DNA of 64,000 bases from Verrucomicrobiota bacterium (GTDB lineage: Bacteria; Verrucomicrobiota; Verrucomicrobiia; Limisphaerales; JAEYXS01): positions 1 to 64,000 of the forward strand of contig JAEYXS010000051.1 in assembly GCA_023431185.1 (NCBI GenBank), read 5' to 3'. Position numbers and translations under genes: made by a program. Position 1 is the stretch's first letter. Each line of letters starts with the position of its first letter. The notes beneath the pieces were generated by a model. It saw nothing but the letters and a program-made list of their open reading frames with translations. It had not been told where the DNA came from and searched no databases. Shown here piece by piece: positions 34,614-42,200 of this stretch.

Positions 34614-34949
34614 ATGGGTGGTTTGTTTGATTCACGTATGAAGAATCCGGTTCCTTTTTTGCGGAAGATCGCCTTGATCGAGGCGGTGTCGTATCTGGTT
34701 TTGCTGGGTATCGCGATGCCGTTGAAGTATGCGGCGGATATGCCGATGGCGGTGAGGATCGTGGGCTCCATCCATGGGTTGTTGTTCGTGGTTTTTTGCG
34801 TGTCACTGGCGCAGACGATGTGGGTCGCGCGATGGCCGATGGGGCGGGGGGCGCTGGTGTTCGTGGCCTCGCTGATCCCGGTGGCGACATTTGTGATCGA
34901 TCCGAAGATGAAGGGGTATGTCGAGGAGTTTCAGAAGGGCCGGGGGTGA
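34614..34949 (+). CDS. DUF3817-like small integral membrane protein
   Basis: The 111-residue protein has three hydrophobic segments (about 20-40, 47-70 and 80-100). The wording FLRKIALIEAVSYLVLLGIAMPLKY followed by IVGSIHGLLFVVFCV matches the DUF3817 family of small bacterial membrane proteins of unknown function. ATG 34614 is used; ATG 34638 (MKNPVPFL) would give 103 residues and is equally plausible. A GAGGAGG stretch lies at 34591-34597, too far for either start. No operon partner. Confidence 0.75.
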   Translation: MGGLFDSRMKNPVPFLRKIALIEAVSYLVLLGIAMPLKYAADMPMAVRIVGSIHGLLFVVFCVSLAQTMWVARWPMGRGALVFVASLIPVATFVIDPKMKGYVEEFQKGRG

Positions 34950-35029
34950 CGCTAAAGATGGTGACCTGGCAGGCGGATAAACATTTCTGGTGAACCTTCG
35001 CTGAAGCCTTGCCAGAACCCAAACATCCT

Positions 35030-35061
35030 CGTTCCAATCGGCCACAGTCTTTATTGGAACG
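35030..35061. promoter_or_regulatory. Inverted repeat upstream of aroC
   Basis: Perfect 9-bp arms CGTTCCAAT (35030-35038) and ATTGGAACG (35053-35061) are spaced by 14 nt, 130 bases before the aroC start. It is AT-containing and symmetric like an operator, or may form an RNA hairpin; no T-run follows. The function is unknown. Confidence 0.4.
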
Positions 35062-35191
35062 CTCCAGTCCATCGCAAGTTTCCTTGGAGTAGTGTTATTT
35101 TTGGATTTGTCACCGGGGTGGGGCTGCACCAAAGACGGTTACAGCAGCGTTTGACCTGCTTCGGGTTTTTCCTCAAGATGGCTGAATATTT

Positions 35192-36271
35192 ATGGGTAAT
35201 ACGTTCGGCCATTTGTTTCGGATCACCACGTGGGGCGAATCTCACGGGGGCGGGGTGGGTGTCGTGGTGGATGGTTGTCCGCCGCGTCTGGAGCTGACCG
35301 AGGCGGATATCCAGCCGGATCTGGACCGGCGTCGGCCGGGGCAATCCAGCATCGTCACGCCGCGCAAGGAATCGGACACGGTGAAGATCATGTCCGGCAC
35401 GTTCGAGGGCAAGACGCTCGGCACGCCCATAAGCATGTGGGTAAAGAACGAGGACATGCGCTCGGAAGCATACACCGAGATGGCGGACAAGTTCCGGCCT
35501 TCCCACGCGGATTACACGTACCAGGCCAAGTATGGCTTTCGCAACTGGCAGGGCGGCGGACGCACCAGTGCGCGCGAGACGATCGGTCGGGTGGCGGCGG
35601 GGGCCATTGCGAAGAAGTTGCTCAAGGAACGTTTTGGCGTGGAAGTGCTGGCGTATGTGACGCAGGTGCAGAAGATTGCTGTGGAGGTGAATCCGGACGA
35701 GGTGAAGGTCAAGGATGTGGAGGCCAACATCGTGCGGTGCCCGGACCAGAAGGTGGCGGCGAAGATGATCCGGCTCATCGAGAAGACGCGCAAGGCGGGC
35801 GATAGCGTGGGCGGCATCATCATGGGCGTGGCGCGCGGAGTGCCGGTGGGTTGGGGGGAACCGGTGTTCGACCGGTTGGAGGCGGACTTGGGCAAGGGCA
35901 TGCTGAGCCTGCCGGCGTCGAAGGGCTTTGATATCGGGTCCGGCTTTGACGGCATCCGGCTGACGGGGATGCAGCACAACGACCTGTTCCGGATGAAGGG
36001 TGGCAAGGTGCGGACGTTGACGAACCGTTCCGGTGGCATCCAAGGCGGCATCTCGAATGGCGAGACCATCTATTTCCGCGTGGCGTTCAAGCCGGTGGCC
36101 ACGGTGATGCATGAGCAGGACACGGTGGGCAAGGATCTGAAGAACACGACGCTCAAGGGGCGGGGTCGTCATGACCCGTGTGTGCTGCCGCGCGCGGTGC
36201 CGATGGTGGAGGCGATGACGGCGTTGGTGCTCATTGATCATGCATTGCGGCAGCAGGCGCAGTGCGGGTAA
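35192..36271 (+). CDS. aroC: Chorismate synthase
   Basis: The 359-residue enzyme makes chorismate from EPSP with reduced FMN, the last common step to aromatic amino acids, folate and quinones. Motifs are GNTFGHLFRITTWGESHGGGVGVVVDGCP at the start, RRPGQSS, RSEAYTEMADKFRPSHADYTY, GGGRTSARETIGRVAAGAIAKK, and RSGGIQGGISNGE. These flank the flavin site with His and Asp catalytic residues. Full length. ATG 35192. There are no other shikimate genes nearby. It is convergent with the mannosyltransferase gene across a repeat. Confidence 0.97.
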   Translation: MGNTFGHLFRITTWGESHGGGVGVVVDGCPPRLELTEADIQPDLDRRRPGQSSIVTPRKESDTVKIMSGTFEGKTLGTPISMWVKNEDMRSEAYTEMADKFRPSHADYTYQAKYGFRNWQGGGRTSARETIGRVAAGAIAKKLLKERFGVEVLAYVTQVQKIAVEVNPDEVKVKDVEANIVRCPDQKVAAKMIRLIEKTRKAGDSVGGIIMGVARGVPVGWGEPVFDRLEADLGKGMLSLPASKGFDIGSGFDGIRLTGMQHNDLFRMKGGKVRTLTNRSGGIQGGISNGETIYFRVAFKPVATVMHEQDTVGKDLKNTTLKGRGRHDPCVLPRAVPMVEAMTALVLIDHALRQQAQCG

Positions 36272-36306
36272 GAGCGGAAATTGAACGGAGGGGAATAGGT
36301 TTGATG

Positions 36307-36356
36307 GGGCCGATAGGACGAATGGGACTTATGGGAAGCAGCGAACGTCGAAAGGG
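36307..36356. repeat. Word-like repeat (copy D): 9-nt tandem plus CGAACGTCGAAAGG
   Basis: Three 9-nt units (ATAGGACGA, ATGGGACTT, ATGGGAAGC; 36314-36340) are followed by AGCGAACGTCGAAAGG (36341-36356). The transition ATGGGAA...GAAC...GAAAGG is the same as in the repeat at 37217-37259. Both run in the same direction on either side of the mannosyltransferase gene. Confidence 0.55.
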
Positions 36357-36379
36357 GGTGGTGCTTCCTTACGCGGCGG

Positions 36380-37114
36380 CTACGGCTTGGTTTTGGGCCA
36401 GCGGCGGAGGCCGTTTTGGATGAGGAGGCGCCAGACCATGAAGACGGCTTCGTAGACTATCTTGCGCGAGATCTTGGAGGTGCCTTGGAAGCGGTCGGTG
36501 AAGATGATGGGGACTTCGACGACGCGCATGCCTTGGCGCCAGAGTTTGTGGGTGAGCTCGATCTGGAAGCTGTAGCCGTTGGAGCGGACGTTATCGAGGT
36601 CGATGGATTTCAGGGCGTGACGGCGGAAGCATTTGAAGCCGCCGGTGGGATCGCTGAAGGGCATGCCGGTGATGATGCGGACGTAGAGGCCGGCGCTCAT
36701 GCTGAGGACGAGGCGGGTGAGGGGCCAGTTGATGACGCGGATGCCGTTGCAGTAGCGGGAGCCGATGACGAGGTCGGCGTCTTTCGCGGCTTCGAGGAAC
36801 TTGGCGATGTCGTCCGGGTTATGGGAGAAGTCACCATCCATCTCCATGATGAATTCATAATCGCGTTCCAGCGCCCAAGCGAAACCGGCACAGTAGGCGC
36901 GGCCGAGGCCGTTCTTTTCGGCGCGGTGGAGGACGTGGACTTGGGGGTGCTTGGCGGCGAGGTCGTCGGCGATCTGGCCGGTGCCGTCGGGGGAATTGTC
37001 GTCCACCACCAGCAGGTCGATCTGGACCGGCAGGCTGAGCAGCTTGGCTACCAGAGGCGGGAGGTTGTCCCGCTCGTTGTAGGTGGGCACGATGACCAGT
37101 GCTTTTGGTTCCAT
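36380..37114 (-). CDS. Polyprenol (dolichol-phosphate-like) mannosyltransferase, GT2
   Basis: The 244-residue protein has ALVIVPTYNERDNLPPLV at the start, VVDDNSPDGTGQIADDLA, EMDGDFSHNPDD (DxD metal/nucleotide site) and DPTGGFKCFRR. It resembles Dpm1-type enzymes that transfer mannose from GDP-mannose to a membrane polyprenyl phosphate. No transmembrane extension is present, which is the short soluble form. The start at 37114 (MEPKALVIVP) is clear. The frame upstream remains open to 37762 by chance, running against the next plus-strand gene. The gene is bracketed by direct repeats at 36307-36356 and 37164-37259. Confidence 0.93.
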   Translation of the reverse strand: MEPKALVIVPTYNERDNLPPLVAKLLSLPVQIDLLVVDDNSPDGTGQIADDLAAKHPQVHVLHRAEKNGLGRAYCAGFAWALERDYEFIMEMDGDFSHNPDDIAKFLEAAKDADLVIGSRYCNGIRVINWPLTRLVLSMSAGLYVRIITGMPFSDPTGGFKCFRRHALKSIDLDNVRSNGYSFQIELTHKLWRQGMRVVEVPIIFTDRFQGTSKISRKIVYEAVFMVWRLLIQNGLRRWPKTKP

Positions 37115-37163
37115 GCAAAAATGAACGTGCTCTTTGCTAGCTGACTGATAAGCAGGGAGCAAG

Positions 37164-37223
37164 GCCGATTGCATCGGCAGGCCTAGATGGGGAGCCGGTT
37201 GCACCGGAGGGCCTATATGGGAA
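37164..37223. repeat. 30-bp tandem repeat, two copies, with compensated hairpins
   Basis: Two adjacent 30-bp units (37164-37193 and 37194-37223) are identical at 24 positions. Each begins with a hairpin: CCGAT-TGC-ATCGG in unit 1 and CCGGT-TGC-ACCGG in unit 2. The difference is a compensatory A-T to G-C change that keeps the 5-bp stem. Each ends in GGCCTA.ATGGG. It lies just upstream of the mannosyltransferase start (50 bases) and could be its 5' leader on the minus strand. Confidence 0.65.
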
Positions 37224-37259
37224 AACATCGAACATTCAGCATGGAAAACCGAAAGGAGG
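37219..37259. repeat. Word-like repeat (copy E)
   Basis: The unit GGGAAAACATCGAACATTCAG, then GCATGGAAAACCGAAAGG, shares the words CATCGAAC, CAGCAT and GAAAGGA with the right half of the repeat at 225-272. It overlaps the end of the 30-bp tandem repeat. Confidence 0.55.
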
Positions 37260-37354
37260 CAGGGAGAAGGGGGGCTGATGAGGTGGTTAGGGCTGGTGTA
37301 ATGTGCGGAGCAGGCATTGCGCGAGGGGCGGGGGCAAGGTAGGGTGCGTCCATC

Positions 37355-37819
37355 ATGAGTGATAATCTGGCGCCGGATTTGATGAAGGTGGTGCGTTTCT
37401 CGATCGCCCTGAGTTTCATGGGGCTGGCGGGTTTCATGTCGTCCATCCGGCAGATCAATCCACACGCGCGGTTCGAGTTTGATTGGATCGTGGTGCTGGC
37501 ACTGGTGTTCGGGTGGTTCTTTGGGTCGTGGTTCACACGGGCGTTTCTGCCGTCGGATGCGGATGCCATCAACGGGGAGAATGACCAAAAGCGGCGGTCG
37601 CGGCTGGCGAAGCTGGGCTTTTTCGGATTGCTGCCGAGCGGGGCGATCCTCATGGGGCTGGTCTTTCTGGTGGGGGATGCCTCGAGCAAGAAGCAGTATG
37701 ATTACTTTCTGGGGTTTGCGCTGGCGGTGGTGTTCCTGACGGCTTTGGGCTGGCTGCTGCATAAGGTGGTGACATTCTTTGAGGGGAAGTCCGGGGAAGG
37801 GGATGAGGGAAAAGACTAG
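37355..37819 (+). CDS. Membrane protein, unknown
   Basis: The 154-residue protein has four hydrophobic segments (about residues 13-30, 45-60, 87-106 and 118-137), with a charged cytoplasmic loop (LPSDADAINGENDQKRRSRL) between 2 and 3 and an acidic tail (GKSGEGDEGKD). No family is recognised. ATG 37355. It is followed 87 bases later by the response regulator. Confidence 0.65.
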   Translation: MSDNLAPDLMKVVRFSIALSFMGLAGFMSSIRQINPHARFEFDWIVVLALVFGWFFGSWFTRAFLPSDADAINGENDQKRRSRLAKLGFFGLLPSGAILMGLVFLVGDASSKKQYDYFLGFALAVVFLTALGWLLHKVVTFFEGKSGEGDEGKD

Positions 37820-37906
37820 GGAGGCTACTGGTCAAAGCCTAGGCAGCCATGCGCTTGCCACATCGGGGCGCACTGAGGTAGTTTGGGATTGCGGGTGGGG
37901 AAATTG

Positions 37907-38338
37907 ATGAATCCAGACTTAAACCAGACGTCCAGCGGCGCGCACAATCAGTCCAGGCTGATTGTGGTGGTGGATGATGAACCGATGGTGGGGGAATTGG
38001 TGCAGACCATCTTCGAGCTGGAAGGGATGGATTCGCAGGTGTTCCATGATCCGTTGGAGGCTTTGAGCGAGCTGCGTGGCTGGTCTGGTCCGCCGGCGTT
38101 GTTGCTGACGGATTTCCGCATGCCAGGGATGAACGGGATGGAGCTGATCCAAGGTGCCAAGCAGCGTTTTCCGCGGCTCAAGACGGTATTGTTCAGCGGG
38201 AATGTGGATGAGTCCATCCAGGACGAGTATCCCTTGCGGGCGGATGCTTTTATCCGCAAGCCGTTCTATCCCCAAGTGCTGCTGGAAACGGTGCGCCGGG
38301 TCATCAAGAGCACTCAGAATGGCCAAACCGGCCACTAA
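37907..38338 (+). CDS. Stand-alone response regulator receiver
   Basis: The 143-residue protein has a single receiver domain without an output domain. VVVDDEPMVGELV carries the acidic pocket, LLTDFRMPGMNGMELI the phospho-acceptor Asp, LFSGNVDES the switch position and RKPFYPQVLLETV the conserved Lys. The N-terminal ~15 residues are a linker (NPDLNQTSSGAHNQ). ATG 37907 is preferred over TTG 37883. It begins a run of five genes in one direction: receiver, three DsrE-type proteins and a large hybrid kinase (gaps 11, 3, 1 and 84 bases), so it may be the kinase partner. Confidence 0.9.
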   Translation: MNPDLNQTSSGAHNQSRLIVVVDDEPMVGELVQTIFELEGMDSQVFHDPLEALSELRGWSGPPALLLTDFRMPGMNGMELIQGAKQRFPRLKTVLFSGNVDESIQDEYPLRADAFIRKPFYPQVLLETVRRVIKSTQNGQTGH

Positions 38339-38349
38339 AGGACGCGGCT

Positions 38350-38667
38350 ATGAGTTTGCCGGGCAAAAAACTGGGCATCCTGCTTTCGACCAATCCGGAT
38401 CATCCGAATTTTTCCCATGGCGTCAGGCTGGCGGAAACCGCGCTGGCAAATGGGGTGGAAGTATATCTCTATTGTATCGATGAGGCTGTGCCAGGCATCC
38501 AGGATCCGCGCATCATCCGCTTGAAAGAACAAGGGGCACGCCTTTTCGCCTGCGCTCATGGCGCGCACAAACGTAACCTGACGATGGATGACACTGTGCT
38601 GTTCGCCGGCTTGACAGTGGTGGCGGACCTGATGGCGGATACGGACCGGTTTATCAGTTTCAATTAG
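38350..38667 (+). CDS. DsrE-like sulfur-relay family protein (TusD type)
   Basis: The 105-residue protein has the alpha/beta fold pattern of DsrE/TusD. LGILLSTNPDHPNFSHGVRLAETAL is strand 1 and helix 1, VEVYLYCIDEAV the middle strand, and ARLFACAHGAHKRNL places Cys68 at the expected persulfide-carrying cysteine. The end is VVADLMADTDRFISF. Such proteins pass sulfur to partner proteins in hexamers of DsrE/F/H. It starts 11 bases after the receiver and three bases before the next DsrE-like gene. No dsrAB, tusA or tusE is nearby, so the sulfur acceptor is unknown. Confidence 0.75.
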   Translation: MSLPGKKLGILLSTNPDHPNFSHGVRLAETALANGVEVYLYCIDEAVPGIQDPRIIRLKEQGARLFACAHGAHKRNLTMDDTVLFAGLTVVADLMADTDRFISFN

Positions 38668-38670
38668 AGC

Positions 38671-39009
38671 ATGAGCGAGTTGGCCAAAAACGTTTTGCTG
38701 GTAGTGACGGCGGATCCGCGCGCCAGTGGACGTGCGGCGGAAGCGGTGCGCATCGCCGCCGGGGTGGGGGGATGGGAAAAGGTGGCGGTGAAGGTATGCT
38801 TCTGCGGGGAAGCACGGCAGGTGTTGACGGAGTTGCCTGATGATTTCGTAAACGGGGAAGTTTTTGAGTCGTATCTGCCGTGGTTGCTGGAAGGCGAGGC
38901 CCGGGTGTTTGTCCTGGCCGATGAGACAGCGGTGGCGGGCGTGAGGCCGATCGGTATCCCACAACTGGCGGCGCTGGGCCGTGAGTGTGACAGTGTACTG
39001 CGTTTCTAA
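38671..39009 (+). CDS. DsrF/TusC-like protein
   Basis: The 112-residue protein has the same small alpha/beta layout as DsrE-type proteins: VLLVVTADPRASGRAAEAVRIA, KVAVKVCFCGEARQV, RVFVLADETAV, and a final ECDSVLRF. Cysteines are at about 43, 45 and 106, but the usual active-site position is not clear, as in many DsrF members. The assignment rests on position between two related genes and on fold pattern, so it is moderate. The stop precedes the third gene by one base. Confidence 0.6.
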   Translation: MSELAKNVLLVVTADPRASGRAAEAVRIAAGVGGWEKVAVKVCFCGEARQVLTELPDDFVNGEVFESYLPWLLEGEARVFVLADETAVAGVRPIGIPQLAALGRECDSVLRF

Positions 39010-39010
39010 G

Positions 39011-39187
39011 ATGAAAAAAGTGCTCCATGTGCTGACCCGGGAAGGCGATGAGCTGGCGGAAGCGATCGTGGCGGCGGATCGTGAAGCTGGGGAGGGCATT
39101 GAAGTGGTGCGGTTGACGGTGACCGAGGTGGACTATCAGCAACTGTTGGAAGCCATCTTTGCGGCGGATTCGGTGCAAAGCTGGTAG
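39011..39187 (+). CDS. DsrH/TusB-like short protein
   Basis: The 58-residue protein (MKKVLHVLTREGDELAEAIV at the start) is of DsrH/TusB length but below the usual 90 residues. It has no cysteine, so it could not be the sulfur carrier. It begins one base after the previous stop. ATG 39011 is chosen; a GTG at 38981 would overlap the previous gene. The DsrE-F-H order is that of the sulfur-relay operons. Identity is by context and fold only. Confidence 0.5.
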   Translation: MKKVLHVLTREGDELAEAIVAADREAGEGIEVVRLTVTEVDYQQLLEAIFAADSVQSW

Positions 39188-39271
39188 AAACAAGCGGGCT
39201 TCGGGGGATCACGTAATTTGCTTTCAGGTATGGATTTGGATTGATTCTGCGACCGGTTCGTCGAGCCTTGC

Positions 39272-42200
39272 GTGAGTAATCAATTGAATACCGATGTACA
39301 GTCCGGTCGCGCTGTGATGGTGGTCCGCGTCTTGAGCGCTCTGGTAGTCTTGCTGGGGGCCGCTGCCTTGCTGGGATGGCTTACTCATGTGGACATGTTG
39401 GTGCAGGTCATGCCCGGCTTTGCCCCGATGCAGGCGAACACAGCAGTGGGGTTCATGTTCTGCGGGTTGGGACTCTTGGCGGCGGTCCGGGGCGGCCAGC
39501 AAGTGTCATTGCTATGTGGTTTGGGGGCTGCTGTCATCGGTATCCTGACATTTATCCAATATCCGCTTGGTCGTGACTTCGGGATCGATTTGCTGCTGAT
39601 CCGGGAACCGTTTTTGGTCACCAACCCAAGCACGCCCGGGCGCATGTCCCCGATCACGGCGGCGGCTTTTTCGCTGGGCGGTCTGGGGCTGGCTTTGAGC
39701 GGAGTCACAAGCAAGTTTCCCCGGTTGAAGGTTTTGGTTGCCAGCCTGGTTTCGGTTTCTTTGGCCATGTCGGTGGCGGTGCTTTTCAATTACGCACTGG
39801 GTACCACCGCATTTTATGGTTGGGGCAAGGAGCTGGCGCAGATGTCGGTCAACGCCGCAGGCGGCTTCCTGTTGTTGAGCGCAGGGATGATGATCCTGTG
39901 CTGGGAGCGGGCAGAATCGGCGGGAGAGCACCTGCCGGGCTGGTTGCCGGTACCAGTGGCTTTCGGGGCGCTGGCGGCCACGGTCTGCATGTATCTGACG
40001 GTGGAGTCGCAGCAGCAGTTGCTGGTCAAGGCCAACGCTGACAAGCAACTGGAGAGCCTGCGGAGCATGCTTGAATCTTCCGTCAAAGAACGGGTTTCCG
40101 CTCTGAACCGGATGGCCCGCCGTTGGGAGGGGGAGGGAGGTACGCCGCCGGCCCAGTGGGAGCGGGATGCCGAGAATTACATCCGCGATTTCAAGGGCTT
40201 TCAGGCGGTGCAGTGGGTGGATGCGGGGCTGGTGGTCCGCCGCTGCATCCCGGAGGCGGGCAACGAGGCGGTGTTCGGCAAATTCATCGGCAACAATCCC
40301 ATCCGCCGCGCCATCTATGACCGTTCCCGTCAGCGTGGGCAGGTGACCCTGACGACGGCGATCGAATTGATGCAGGGCGGCAAAGGTTTTTTGGTGCATG
40401 TGCCTTTGAAGGTGAAGGGTCAGGATGACGGTTTCATCGTGGGGGTGTTCCGGTCCCAAGATTTTCTGGGCGCGGTCTTCACGCCGGACATGCTGCAGGG
40501 ATATGCCCTGCATATCTATGAAGGGGACCAGCAGATATACCAGTCTGATGCGCGTTATTTTGCTCCGGACTTTACGGATGCCTCGGTTCAGGAGCTGAGA
40601 CTGTTTGGCATGGACTGGCGACTGATCTTGTCGCCCTTCAAGGCTCCGGGAGCATCCCCCTCGGGTTTGATCGTGCTGGCGGTCGGCATCTTTATCTCCG
40701 GATTGTTGTCCGCCATGACCTATCTGGCGCAGACAGCCTACCGGCAGACCCGGTTTCTGCAACAGGGCAACCGCCAACTTTCGGCCGAGGTGCTGGAGCG
40801 ACGCCGGGTGGAGGATGAGTTGCGGCGCCTGAGCATTGCGCAACGCGCCATCCTGAGCAGCGCCAGTTACGCGGTCATATCCACCACCTTGGATGGCACC
40901 ATCGTCTCCTTCAATGCCGCCGCTGAGCGGATGTTGGGGTATGCGGCGGCGGAGGTCATCGGCAAAGCCACGCCCGCCATCATCCATCTTCCGGAGGAGG
41001 TGGAGGCAGCGGCGCGTTCCTTGGAAAAAGAATTGGGCCGTCCGTTTGTGCCCGGGTTTGATGTGTTTGTGGCCCGGGCTCGCTCCGGGCTGAAGGATGA
41101 ACGGGAGTGGACCTATGTGCGCAAGGATGGCAGCACCTTCCCGGTGCTGCTGAGCGTGACGGCCATCCGGGATGAACGGCAGGAGGTGATCGGTTTCCTG
41201 GGGATCGCCAGTGACATCACCGAACGCAAGCAAACGGAACAGAGTCTGGCAGATGAAAAGGCGCGCCTGTTCGCCTTCATCGAGCATGCTCCGGCGGCAG
41301 TGGCCATGTTTGACCGCGAGATGAAGTATATCGCCGCGAGCCGCCGCTGGTACGCCGAGTATGAGCTGACCGGCCAGACCATCATCGGGCGCAGCCATTA
41401 CGAAGTATTCCCCAATGTCAGCCAGCGTTGGCGGGAGATACACCAGCGGTGCCTGGCTGGAGCGGTGGAGCGCGCAGAGGATGATGTCTGGCGCCCGCCG
41501 GGCATGGATCATGACCAGCATCTCCGCTGGGAGGTGCGTCCGTGGTATGATGGCACCGGACACATCGGGGGCCTCATGATGTTCACGCAGGACATCACCG
41601 CCGACCGCCGGCGCGAGATGGAACTGGCCCGGATGAGGGATGTGGCTGACTCGGCCAATCGCGCCAAGAGCGAGTTCCTGGCGAACATGAGCCATGAGAT
41701 CCGCACGCCCATGAATGGCGTCATCGGCATGACTGGATTGCTGCTCGAGACCCCGCTCTCGTTGGAGCAAAAAAGCTATGCCGAGACGATCCAGTTCAGC
41801 GCGGAATCGTTGCTGACCATCATCAACGACATCCTGGATTTCTCCAAGATTGAGGCCGGAAAACTGGTCTTTGAGACGCTTGATTTCAACTTGCAGGAGA
41901 CGGTGGAAGGTTCCCTGGAGATCGTGGCCCTACGGGCGCAGAGCAAGGGGCTGGAGCTGCTCGCCTGGCTGGCCCCTGAGGTGCCAGTGGATCTGCGGGG
42001 TGACCCGGGCCGCATCCGGCAGGTGCTCAATAATCTGCTCAGCAATGCGCTCAAATTCACGGACAAGGGTGAAGTGGTGTTGAATGTGCGGCTGGTGTCC
42101 GAGACTGCGGAGCATGCCATGCTAAGGTTCGAGGTGAAAGATACTGGCATCGGCATCCCGCCGGAGGCCCAGCAGCGGCTCTTCCAGGCGTTCTCGCAGG

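Noticed and set aside
37115..37762. Open frame extending the mannosyltransferase by 216 codons
   Set aside because: It has no family resemblance, is Arg/Pro/His-rich as expected for antisense of a GC-rich gene, and crosses two repeats.
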